Origin: Actinomycetes bacterium
GTDB taxonomy: Bacteria; Actinomycetota; Acidimicrobiia; Acidimicrobiales; JAKAVM01
Length of the DNA: 34,957 bases
Direction: 5' to 3'
NCBI GenBank assembly: GCA_021817065.1
Contig: JAKAWH010000024.1
Location: forward strand, 1-34,957
The position numbers were made by a program, and so were the translations under genes. Position 1 is the stretch's first letter; each line of letters opens with the position of its first letter. Below are positions 14,362 to 21,485 of this stretch, one piece after another. The notes below the pieces were generated by a model that had not been told where the DNA came from, made no database searches, and was given only the letters and a program-made list of their open reading frames with translations.

Positions 14362-15465
14362 GTGAAAAAGCAGACTATCGACGATCGACAGGGAGGACGC
14401 GTTCCGCGCGAATGCGATTCCGAGGAGAGTGGCGCAGGCGGCCGCTTGGACGACCGCAAGGCCACCATCTTGCGGTCGGTCGTGGCCGAGTACATCGATA
14501 CGGCCCAGCCGATCGGCTCGTCACATGTGGTCCGCTCCGCCGGGTTGGGTGTCTCGCCCGCCACCGTGCGCAACGAGATGGCCATTCTGGAGGACGAGGG
14601 CTACCTGGCCCAGCCCCACACCTCGGCAGGGCGCGTCCCGACCGACAAGGGCTACCGCTTCTTCGTTGACGGGCTACCCGAGAGGGCAGAGCTGTCCGGA
14701 GCGCAGAAGGAGGAGGTGCGGGGGTTCTTCGCTCGCACCCACGGAGAGCTGGAACAGCTTCTCACCGAGACCTCCCGGATGCTCTCGACGTTGACTCGGT
14801 ATGCAGCGGTGGTGGTGGGACCCAATCACGAATCGGCGACCATCCGCTCCGCCCAGCTGGTCTATCTCGGATCAAGATCGGTTCTCGCCGTTCTGGTCCT
14901 TTCCGACGGCGCGGTGGAGAAGTACAGCCTGGAGGTCGACGAGGACCTCACCGGACCGTTGGTCGAGGCAGCGAGCCAGGGCTTCGCTGCCCGCTTCGTT
15001 GGCCACCGTCGCAGCCGGATCGATCGGGCTCACGAAAGCGGTATGGAGGGAACTTCGGGAGATGTTACGGAAAGGCTGATCGCGGCGGCGGCGGCCGCAA
15101 TGGACTTCTCCATCGGCGATGCAGACCAGGAGCCCATATTCGTGCGCGGTGCCTCGCAGATGGCGGAGGCGTTCGACGCCATCGAGACGGTGAGGTCGGT
15201 GCTGTCGATCCTCGAACAGCAGATCATGGTGGTTAACTTGGTTCGTGGTGTGCTCGACCGCGACGAGCTCACTGTCGCTATCGGCCACGAGCACGGAGTG
15301 GTCCCCCTTGCCGAGTGCGCAATTGTGGTGTCGCCCTACCGTTTCAATGCCGACGAGGTGGGGGTGATCGGCGTGTTGGGTCCTACCCGGATGCACTACG
15401 CCCAAGCGATAGCGACGGTTGCAGCGGTCGGCCAGGAGCTAGAAATGCGACTGGTGGAGGGCTGA
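14362..15465 (+). CDS. hrcA: HrcA heat-inducible transcription repressor
   Basis: 367 residues from GTG 14362, preceded by GGAG at suitable spacing; the frame is open from 14287 but that part is not family-like. The N-terminal winged helix has 'ILRSVVAEYIDTAQPIGSSH' and 'GVSPATVRNEMAILEDEGYL', then 'PHTSAGRVPTDKGYRFFVD', all diagnostic of HrcA. The C-terminal GAF-like part ends 'VIGVLGPTRMHYAQAIATVA'. HrcA binds CIRCE elements and represses chaperone genes. No CIRCE inverted repeat (TTAGCACTC-N9-GAGTGCTAA) is visible upstream here, so its targets are probably elsewhere (groE, dnaK). It is the first gene of hrcA-dnaJ-rsmE. Confidence 0.93.
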   Translation: MKKQTIDDRQGGRVPRECDSEESGAGGRLDDRKATILRSVVAEYIDTAQPIGSSHVVRSAGLGVSPATVRNEMAILEDEGYLAQPHTSAGRVPTDKGYRFFVDGLPERAELSGAQKEEVRGFFARTHGELEQLLTETSRMLSTLTRYAAVVVGPNHESATIRSAQLVYLGSRSVLAVLVLSDGAVEKYSLEVDEDLTGPLVEAASQGFAARFVGHRRSRIDRAHESGMEGTSGDVTERLIAAAAAAMDFSIGDADQEPIFVRGASQMAEAFDAIETVRSVLSILEQQIMVVNLVRGVLDRDELTVAIGHEHGVVPLAECAIVVSPYRFNADEVGVIGVLGPTRMHYAQAIATVAAVGQELEMRLVEG

Positions 15466-15512
15466 GGTGGACTTTGTAGCAGCGCTCTTTGCCGGCACGG
15501 GAGTTGGCTGAC

Positions 15513-16655
15513 ATGGCAGAGCGAGACTTCTACGAGCTGCTCGGAGTCGGCCGGAATGCGTCGCAGGACGAGCTGAAGCGTGCCTACCGGCGCTTGGCGC
15601 GCCAACTTCACCCCGATGCCAATCACGGAGACGCGGAGGCCGAGGAGAAGTTCAAGGCGGTCACCCACGCGTACGAGGTGCTCTCCAACGCCGAATCCCG
15701 CCGCCAGTACGACATGTTCGGGCCGGAGGGTATCCGAGGGACCGGAGCCACCGGGACCGGAGACCCTTTCTTCGGTACAGGGGGGATCGGCGACGTGTTC
15801 GAGGCCTTCTTCGGGCGGGGCCCGTTCGGGGGAGGATTCGGGAACGCTTCCGCCCGACGGGGGCCCCAGCGGGGGAACGACGCGGAGATGCGTCTCGCCC
15901 TCGAATTCGAGGAGGCGGTTTTCGGTGCGACCAAAGAGGTCTCGGTCAAGGTGCCGGTGGGATGCACCGCCTGCAACGGTGTCGGGGCGCGACCGGGGAC
16001 AACCCCCAGCTCCTGTACGACCTGCGGGGGGACCGGCGAGCTGAGGAGGATCCGCCAGTCGATCCTCGGCCAGATGGTGACCGCGTCGCCCTGCGGGCAG
16101 TGCGGGGGGACCGGCGAGGTAATCTCCAGCCCCTGCCCGGAATGTCGGGGGGAGGGCCGGGTGACCCGCGAAGAGAGTTTTCCTGTCGAGATCCCCGCCG
16201 GTGTCGACGACGGAGCAACGCTTCGGTTGACCGGGCGGGGTCCGGCGGGGTTCCGGGGTGGTCCCAACGGGGATCTCTACGTTCATCTGAGCGTGACCCC
16301 GAGCCAGTTGTTCACCCGCGACGGGTACGACCTCATCCACCAGCTCGTGGTTCCGATGACAGCGGCGTCCCTGGGGACGAGCGTGACCATCGAGACCCCG
16401 GACGGCGAGGAATCCCTGGCAGTCCCTGCGGGTACCCAGTCGGGCAAGGTTTTCCGGATGAAGGGGAAGGGCGTTCCACACGTGGGAGGTCGCGGTCGTG
16501 GTGATCTGCTGGTGAACGTGGTGGTCGAGACTCCCACCCATCTGACCAAGGAACAGGAGGAACTGCTTCGGCAGCTTGCTTCGGCGCGGGGAGAGAAGAT
16601 CGAGCCAGCGGACGACCCCTCGATCCGCTCCCGGCTCCGCTCGGCATTCCGGTAG
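15513..16655 (+). CDS. dnaJ: DnaJ co-chaperone (type I)
   Basis: 380 residues from ATG 15513. The J domain (2-70) has the HPD motif at 33-35. A Gly/Phe-rich linker (about 76-112) includes GRGPFGGGFG. The zinc region has four C-x2-C-x-G-x-G repeats: C151/C154, C168/C171, C194/C197, C208/C211. The C-terminal substrate-binding domains follow, with 'VEIPAGVDDGATLRLTGRGP'. It stimulates the DnaK ATPase and carries unfolded substrates. The pairing with hrcA and rsmE is the standard actinobacterial dnaJ2 arrangement. The annotated start is the J-domain start; eight upstream codons in frame are ignored. Confidence 0.95.
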   Translation: MAERDFYELLGVGRNASQDELKRAYRRLARQLHPDANHGDAEAEEKFKAVTHAYEVLSNAESRRQYDMFGPEGIRGTGATGTGDPFFGTGGIGDVFEAFFGRGPFGGGFGNASARRGPQRGNDAEMRLALEFEEAVFGATKEVSVKVPVGCTACNGVGARPGTTPSSCTTCGGTGELRRIRQSILGQMVTASPCGQCGGTGEVISSPCPECRGEGRVTREESFPVEIPAGVDDGATLRLTGRGPAGFRGGPNGDLYVHLSVTPSQLFTRDGYDLIHQLVVPMTAASLGTSVTIETPDGEESLAVPAGTQSGKVFRMKGKGVPHVGGRGRGDLLVNVVVETPTHLTKEQEELLRQLASARGEKIEPADDPSIRSRLRSAFR

Positions 16656-17510
16656 GTGGAGCCCGACCCCGACCTGGCAGCAACAGGGCCGGACCCGCAG
16701 AGCGACCCGCTGGCAACAGGGCCGGACCCGCAGAGCGACCCGGCGTTGGGCGGCGGGCCTCACCCGGAGCTTGTCTCCTCGGCGGCCCACGTATTCGTCC
16801 AGAGCGTCGATGAGCCAGTGTTATCTGAACACGATATGGCGCATCTGGTCGGTTCCCTGCGGCTTCGGGACGGCGAATCGGTCACCGTTTCCGATGGGGC
16901 CTCCCAGTGGCGGCGGTGCACCTTCCGAGGGAATGGAGTGCTCGTGCCCGCCGGTCCGGTTCACCGGCGCGTCCCCTCTCCGACGGTTGGGGTCGCCTTT
17001 TGCCTGACCGGATCTTCGTCGGCGCGCGAGGTGGCGACGAAGTTGTGCGAGGTGGGGGTCGACCTGATCGTCCCGATGGTCTCGGAGCGGTGCACCTCCC
17101 GATGGGAGGGGGAAAAGAGCGCTCGTTTGGTCGAGGGTCTCCGCCGGGTTGTCCGGGAGGCTGCGATGCAATCGCGGCGGGTGAGCGTTCCGTCGGTGGA
17201 CAAGGTGAGAACCTTTCCGGAAGTGGTGGCCGAATGGGCCGGGTCGGCCTGGCTGGCGGACCCCTCAGGCGGTGTGTGGCTGGGCGTGGACCGCGATCCC
17301 GGTCGCCTCTCCGTCCTGATCGGTCCAGAGGGGGGGTGGTCGCCCGAGGAACGAGCGGGCGGTCTGCCCTGCAGAGGGATGGGAACCACCGTCCTTCGAG
17401 CGGAGACGGCCGCGGTGGTCGCCGGAGCCCTCCTCTGTCGCCAGCGGGATTGGCTCACGGTGAGTGGGACATCTGCAGCAGGCGCTCATCGGTTCCCTCA
17501 CAAAGGGTGA
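16656..17510 (+). CDS. rsmE: RsmE 16S rRNA (uracil-1498-N3) methyltransferase
   Basis: 284 residues from GTG 16656, which directly follows the dnaJ stop. The core starts near residue 38 (HPELVSSAAHVFVQ). Landmarks are 'HDMAHLVGSLRLRDGESVTV' (PUA-like RNA-binding part), 'VGVDLIVPMVSERC', and the SPOUT knot 'LIGPEGGWSPEE' with 'TVLRAETAAVVAGALL'. It methylates U1498 of 16S rRNA at the decoding centre. The first ~35 residues are two and a fraction copies of an Asp/Pro/Gly-rich 11-mer, foreign to the family. A TTG inside this stretch (codon for residue 32) could be the real start, in which case the repeat would be leader DNA. Confidence 0.9.
   Translation: MEPDPDLAATGPDPQSDPLATGPDPQSDPALGGGPHPELVSSAAHVFVQSVDEPVLSEHDMAHLVGSLRLRDGESVTVSDGASQWRRCTFRGNGVLVPAGPVHRRVPSPTVGVAFCLTGSSSAREVATKLCEVGVDLIVPMVSERCTSRWEGEKSARLVEGLRRVVREAAMQSRRVSVPSVDKVRTFPEVVAEWAGSAWLADPSGGVWLGVDRDPGRLSVLIGPEGGWSPEERAGGLPCRGMGTTVLRAETAAVVAGALLCRQRDWLTVSGTSAAGAHRFPHKG
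16680..16745. repeat. 33-bp direct repeat x2 at the rsmE 5' end
   Basis: Two units of GCAACAGGGCCGGACCCG... (16680 and 16713) are identical over 30 of 33 bases. They encode ATGPDPQSDP(L/A). The unit is clearly related, in the same reading frame, to the repeat in the methyltransferase gene at 33748. Confidence 0.9.
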
Positions 17511-17666
17511 CCAGCACGTTTCCGCTCTGGAGCAAGAAATGCACCTCTTGTAGTCACTGAAAGTAACCGCCTCGGACTGCCTAGTCAGGAGGGAAAAGCG
17601 GCCGCTTATTGTGAATGGCTGGTTACGAACTGCGGGAACACCACTCCCCGGCTTGCAACCCGGCCC

Positions 17667-18296
17667 GTGTTGCACCACACTTGGTGTGTGGCGTTCAACC
17701 CAATTTCCTCACGGGCAGCGGCCGGCGATGAGCCGACCGATGCCGAATCTCTCTCTTACTCCGTCAAGGTAGGGGAACGTCTCCGCGCCGTGCGCGTTCA
17801 ACAGCGGCTTTCTCTCCAGGCAGTCGAGGCAGCCTCCGAGGCGGAGTTCAAGGCATCGGTGCTCGGCGCCTACGAGCGGGGCGAGAGGGCCATCTCGGTC
17901 CCCAGGCTCTACCGGTTGGCACGCTTTTACAACGTTCCGGTGAGCCAGCTCCTCCCCCGGGAAGAGACTCTTGTCCCGAGCATGGCCGAAGGGGTCGAGG
18001 GGATCACCTCGATCCTGGATGCCGCCCAGTCCCACCAGGGCAATGGCGGCCAGGTAGACCGGCGTGCATCCAAGGTCACCGTAGACTTGACCCGCCTCAA
18101 GGACGTGGAAGCTCCCGAGCGCGACCTGATGAAGCGCTATCTGGAGATGATCCAGGTGCGCCGCCAGGATTTCAATGGGCGGGTGCTCACCATCCGGGCC
18201 GAGGACGTGGTGGCAATCGCCTGCCTCTTCCAGCTCACCGCCGACGAGATGGCTCGGCGGCTGATCGACATGGGAGTGCTCCAGCAGCACGCCTGA
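17667..18296 (+). CDS. BldD-like transcriptional regulator with c-di-GMP-binding signature
   Basis: Up to 209 residues; the start is uncertain (GTG 17667, or GTG 17688). The N-terminal Cro/C1 HTH (about 34-97) has 'VGERLRAVRVQQRLSLQAVE', then 'SVLGAYERGERAISVPRLYR'. The C-terminal domain (about 140-205) contains R166-Q-D168, eight residues, then R177-A-E-D180. This fits exactly the RxD-x8-RxxD signature by which Streptomyces BldD binds tetrameric c-di-GMP and dimerises on DNA. The surrounding 'DFNGRVLTIRAEDVVAIACL' also matches BldD-like proteins. It would act as a c-di-GMP-dependent DNA-binding regulator. The regulon is unknown; BldD proper is ~167 residues, so this may be a paralogue group. 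Confidence 0.85.
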   Translation: MLHHTWCVAFNPISSRAAAGDEPTDAESLSYSVKVGERLRAVRVQQRLSLQAVEAASEAEFKASVLGAYERGERAISVPRLYRLARFYNVPVSQLLPREETLVPSMAEGVEGITSILDAAQSHQGNGGQVDRRASKVTVDLTRLKDVEAPERDLMKRYLEMIQVRRQDFNGRVLTIRAEDVVAIACLFQLTADEMARRLIDMGVLQQHA

Positions 18297-18314
18297 CTGG
18301 CTCCGGGTCGCCGG

Positions 18315-19793
18315 TCAGCCTAGATCGGATAGAGGGCCGAGGGCGGCCCGCGCTGCCCGCAATCCTTCGCGAGCGCTCGAAGCCGTTGCCGGCAACTCGG
18401 ATATGTTTCGGCATTCCCGCTCGATTCGGGACAGGTACGGCGACGGGTTACGGACGGCCCGGCCGCGTCTGGATGCCCAGGTGAGGTGCAGCTCGATGGC
18501 AGCGCGGGTCATCGCGACATAGAGGAGGCGCCGCTCTTCGGCGATCGCGTCCGGGCTCGAAGCGTGAACCAGGGGAGCGAACCCCTCCTCCAAGCAGGCT
18601 ACGACCACCGTCTCGAATTCCAGACCCTTGGCGCGGTGGAACGTTATCGGGGTGACCGGGACTTCCACCGAGCGGAGGCGGCGGGCGAGCGACAGCGCCA
18701 GTGCATTCGTACGTACCAGGACGGCCATTTTCGACCAGGGAGTGCCGCGGGCGGATGCCTGCCTGAGAAGTCGGGCAATCCCACTCGCCTCGTCGCGGTC
18801 GGAATCGAAATGGTGGATCCGGGGAACGCCCGCCGGTGCCGCATCCGGTCGTGCAGTGGTTGCAGACGCCCGAGAGCCCGATGTCTGCCGGGTAGCTCGG
18901 AGTGCCGGAAGCGTACCCTCCAGGACGGAGGCGGCCACCGTAGCGATCGCAGGACTGCACCGGTAGTTGCGTGACAGCTCGACTGTCGCGGTCCCCGGGA
19001 AGTGTGCATGCAACTGCTCCAGCAGGGCGGGGTCCGAGCCGTTCCACGAATAAACCGCCTGGCGCGGGTCGCCGACCACGAAAAGGTCCGGATCGCCGCC
19101 GACCCACCCATCGATGAGCCGGAACTGCAATGGGGTCAGGTCCTGGAATTCGTCCACGAAGAGATGGCGAAACCTCCATCTCTGGGCCTGGGCGAAACCG
19201 GCGTCCTCTTCGAAGGCTCGGGCGCATAGGGAGAGCACGTCATCGTGGTCGACCATGCCGCGGCGGGCCTTTTCGGACCGGTACCGGTCCATGGCGTCTG
19301 CCGCCTTGCGCGCGGCAGCAGGAGTGAGCCGACCGGAGGCGGAGGCGACCTGTTCGTAGCGGCCCGGGGACAGCATCCGGGCTGCGGCCCACCCGATCTC
19401 CACCCCGACCTCGCCGGGAATGTCGAGCCGCCGGAGGAGCTCGTCCCGCTCCGCCATGTCCGGGACGGCCATCGCGTGTGAGGCCCACCAGTGCTTGAGG
19501 AGGCCCCAGGCGGTTGCGTGGAGGGTACCCGCCGCCACCTTGCCGGCGATGCCGAGGTGGGCCAGCCGGGAGGAGAGCTCGGCGGCCGCGGCGCGGGTAA
19601 AGGTAACCACCAGGCAGTGATCGGAGTCGATCGTCCCGTCCAGGGACCGGTATGCGACTCGGCGGGTGAGCACCCGGGTCTTCCCCGAGCCGGGGCCGGC
19701 GAGTACCCGGACCACCGGTGCTTCGGCTGTGACCGCTCTTACCTGGTCCTCGTCCAGCCCACGGAGGAGGTGGTCAGCCCGAGGGAGGGTCAT
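18315..19793 (-). CDS. UvrD/Rep-type superfamily 1 helicase lacking subdomain 2B
   Basis: 492 residues from ATG 19793. SF1A motifs run in order: Walker A AGPGSGKT (32-39), 'VVTFTRAAAAEL' (Ia), 'GTLHATAWGLL' (Ib), VDEFQD (213-218, Walker B), 'VVGDPRQAVYSWNGSDP' (III), 'VLVRTNALALSLARRL' (about 358-373), 'ITFHRAKGLEF' (383-393, V), and 'EERRLLYVAMTRA' (419-431, VI). Motif V follows the previous one after about 10 residues. In UvrD, Rep or PcrA about 150 residues (subdomain 2B) lie there. So the protein is a compact 1A/1B/2A helicase; 1B is also small. It converges on the BldD-like gene with 18 bp between. Confidence 0.87.
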   Translation of the reverse strand: MTLPRADHLLRGLDEDQVRAVTAEAPVVRVLAGPGSGKTRVLTRRVAYRSLDGTIDSDHCLVVTFTRAAAAELSSRLAHLGIAGKVAAGTLHATAWGLLKHWWASHAMAVPDMAERDELLRRLDIPGEVGVEIGWAAARMLSPGRYEQVASASGRLTPAAARKAADAMDRYRSEKARRGMVDHDDVLSLCARAFEEDAGFAQAQRWRFRHLFVDEFQDLTPLQFRLIDGWVGGDPDLFVVGDPRQAVYSWNGSDPALLEQLHAHFPGTATVELSRNYRCSPAIATVAASVLEGTLPALRATRQTSGSRASATTARPDAAPAGVPRIHHFDSDRDEASGIARLLRQASARGTPWSKMAVLVRTNALALSLARRLRSVEVPVTPITFHRAKGLEFETVVVACLEEGFAPLVHASSPDAIAEERRLLYVAMTRAAIELHLTWASRRGRAVRNPSPYLSRIERECRNISELPATASSAREGLRAARAALGPLSDLG

Positions 19794-19801
19794 CGCCGAC
19801 C

Positions 19802-19807
19802 ACCGTA
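19802..19807 (-). promoter_or_regulatory. -10 box TACGGT of the helicase gene (leaderless)
   Basis: TACGGT on the minus strand is followed by 8 nt and then ATG 19793, the same layout as at other genes here. Confidence 0.4.
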
Positions 19808-19872
19808 GCGGGCTGGTTGGTGCGGGTCGGTTCGGCGGCGCAGCTCACGGCAGGGCGAGCGCGGGGCAGGAC

Positions 19873-19937
19873 GTGCGTGCGCCGGGAAGGTCCTTGTGCG
19901 TCTCCCCGGATCAGGAGCTACCGGGTGCTCGCCCGCT
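19873..19937. repeat. 65-bp direct repeat, copy A (downstream of vapC)
   Basis: Identical at 60 of 65 positions, by hand alignment, with 20662-20726 in the same orientation. It begins GTGCGTGCGCCGGGAAGG and ends GGTGCTCGCCCGCT. It overlaps the last two bases of the vapC stop codon. The two hairpins present in copy B are degraded here. Confidence 0.9.
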
Positions 19938-20370
19938 AGCCGGCGGCCCGGGCGTGGTCGAGGAAGCCCGGTGAGCCGGGGTCCAGGTGGCGGAGCCCGG
20001 TAACCCGGCCGAACGATCGGTCGGCAGAAGCCAGCCCCGATCCGCGTCGCCGGGCAGTGGCAGCGAGAACCGCATCGAAGGGGCCCAGTTCATCGGTCAC
20101 TTCGAACAGTTCGAGACCGTCGAAAAGGTCCTCGGGTTCGAGTAGGACCAGGGGTGCCAGGCCCCGCCCGTATTCTCGTGCCAGCAGCGCGGCTTCCTCG
20201 CGAGATCGACGCCGCGATCGGACGTGGGTGAACTCCTGTATCACTTCGATGGTGGTTGTCGCGCGGACCGCACCGTCGCGAACGAGCTCGATCAGCTCAC
20301 GGCAGGGTGCTCGCAAAGGGTGGTCGGTTCCCACCGCGTAGACGAGGATCGTCGTGTCGAGAATGATCAC
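19936..20370 (-). CDS. vapC: VapC-type PIN-domain toxin
   Basis: 144 residues from ATG 20370, overlapping the antitoxin stop by ATGA. PIN-domain acidic residues are in place: D5 in MIILDTTILVYAVG, E42 in TTIEVIQEF, D99 in GPFDAVLAAT, D117 in SADRSF. VapC toxins are Mg-dependent endoribonucleases that cut tRNA or rRNA and are silenced by VapB. The adjacent RHH gene is the expected partner. The stop codon touches repeat copy A. Confidence 0.88.
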   Translation of the reverse strand: MIILDTTILVYAVGTDHPLRAPCRELIELVRDGAVRATTTIEVIQEFTHVRSRRRSREEAALLAREYGRGLAPLVLLEPEDLFDGLELFEVTDELGPFDAVLAATARRRGSGLASADRSFGRVTGLRHLDPGSPGFLDHARAAG

Positions 20371-20615
20371 GCCGAGAGACGGCCCCGGATCGCGTCGAGC
20401 TCGTCGCGGAGCTGGTCGGGATCGGGTACTTCCATCGGCTCCGCCTCCAGGATTGCCTGCAAGGCTGCGCGGCGTACGCCAGCATCCCCAGGGAATTGCT
20501 CATCGATTGCTTCGCGCACCAGGACTGCGATCGGCACTCTTCGCTGATCGGCCGCTTGCTGGAGCCGGGTCCAACGGTCTTCGTCGATGAGAACCTGGAG
20601 CCGCCGATCCAACAT
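20367..20615 (-). CDS. vapB: VapB-type antitoxin (ribbon-helix-helix-like)
   Basis: 82 residues from ATG 20615 (MLDRRLQVLIDEDRWTRLQQ). An N-terminal strand and two helices fit a ribbon-helix-helix DNA-binding fold ('RLQVLIDEDRWTRLQQAADQ', 'VPIAVLVREAIDEQF'). The acidic C-terminus (about 55-82) would fill the VapC active site. An ATG two codons upstream (20621) is possible. ATG 20615 is favoured because TAATAT (20622-20627) lies 6 nt before it, giving a leaderless transcript. It is first in the two-gene operon and probably autoregulates it. Confidence 0.85.
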   Translation of the reverse strand: MLDRRLQVLIDEDRWTRLQQAADQRRVPIAVLVREAIDEQFPGDAGVRRAALQAILEAEPMEVPDPDQLRDELDAIRGRLSA

Positions 20616-20621
20616 GCTCAT

Positions 20622-20627
20622 ATATTA
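20622..20627 (-). promoter_or_regulatory. -10 box TAATAT of vapBC
   Basis: A near-consensus -10 on the minus strand, 6 nt before ATG 20615, inside the only AT-rich patch between the antitoxin and repeat copy B. Confidence 0.5.
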
Positions 20628-20661
20628 GCATAACTCTTGCCTTGCTTTCCCATCGGGGGAA

Positions 20662-20726
20662 GTGCGTGCGCCGGGAAGGTCCTTGTGAGCCTTCCCGGAC
20701 CGGGAGCTACCGGGTGCTCGCCCGCT
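20662..20726. repeat. 65-bp direct repeat, copy B, with two perfect hairpins
   Basis: It contains CCGGGAAGG (20671-20679) paired with CCTTCCCGG (20690-20698). It also contains CCGGGAGC (20700-20707) paired with GCTCCCGG (20724-20731, slightly beyond the repeat). Paired hairpins of this size recall REP/BIME-type intergenic elements. Copy B sits upstream of vapB and immediately before the -10 box of the hydrolase gene. Confidence 0.9.
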
Positions 20727-20731
20727 CCCGG

Positions 20732-20737
20732 TACCGT
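20732..20737 (+). promoter_or_regulatory. -10 box TACCGT of the hydrolase operon (leaderless)
   Basis: TACCGT is followed by 7 nt and ATG 20745. This supports ATG 20745 over the open frame upstream, which would otherwise translate repeat copy B. Confidence 0.5.
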
Positions 20738-20744
20738 GTGGCGG

Positions 20745-21485
20745 ATGCTTTCCTCCTTCTGCGGCGGCAGGTACCTCGGCGCCCGCTACGGTGCAGGCCC
20801 GGTCCGGGCGATCGCCCTGCCGGGCTGGCGGCGCGACCATAGGGACTTCGATGCGGTGGGGGAAGGACTCCCCTTCACCCTGTCGGTGATCGACCTGCCC
20901 GGCTTCGGGTCCACACCCCCCCCGGAGGACGGGTGGGGGACCGAACGGTATGCCCGGGCGGCAGCGGAGGTGGCCGAAGAGGCGGGTGGCCCTCTCGCCG
21001 TGCTGGGCCACTCGTTCGGCGGCCGGGTGGCGGCACGGGTGGCTGCTTCCCGGCCGGAGCTGGTGGGCTCCCTGGTCCTGACTGGGGTTCCTCTCCTAGC
21101 CCCGCCTGGCCGGGTGCCGAACAGACCTGCCCTCACCTACCGCCTGGCCCGCAGCCTGCATCGCCGTGGGGTGATCTCCGACCAGCGGATGGAGACCCTC
21201 CGCCGCCAGCACGGTTCCGCCGATTACCGGGCGGCGTCGGGAGTCATGCGAGACGTGCTGGTACGAGCGGTCAACGAGAGTTACGAGGGGGTGATCGCAG
21301 CGATCGGCTGTAAGGTCGAGCTGGTCTGGGGTGAGACCGACACCGAGGTACCGGTGGCGGTGGCCGAGGAGCTTCAGCGCCGTATCTCTGCGGCGAATCT
21401 CACCATCGTCCCGGGTGTGGGGCACCTCTTGCCTCTGGAGGCGCCCGAAGCGTTGCGCGACGCGCTGTTGAGAGCAGCCGGATGA
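20745..21485 (+). CDS. Alpha/beta-hydrolase fold protein
   Basis: 246 residues from ATG 20745. The nucleophile elbow is GHSFGG (Ser in 'LAVLGHSFGGRVAARVA', about residues 86-102). The acid is Asp in 'VWGETDTEVPVAVAEEL', and the base is His in 'GVGHLLPLEAPE' near the C-terminus. The oxyanion-side segment 'IALPGWRRDHRDF' is near the N-terminus. A small cap lies about 125-185. The substrate is not predictable; esterase, lactonase or C-C hydrolase are all possible. It overlaps the Mur-ligase gene by ATGA and is first in hydrolase-murF-like-ddl, so a link with cell-wall precursors is a reasonable guess. Confidence 0.87.
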   Translation: MLSSFCGGRYLGARYGAGPVRAIALPGWRRDHRDFDAVGEGLPFTLSVIDLPGFGSTPPPEDGWGTERYARAAAEVAEEAGGPLAVLGHSFGGRVAARVAASRPELVGSLVLTGVPLLAPPGRVPNRPALTYRLARSLHRRGVISDQRMETLRRQHGSADYRAASGVMRDVLVRAVNESYEGVIAAIGCKVELVWGETDTEVPVAVAEELQRRISAANLTIVPGVGHLLPLEAPEALRDALLRAAG

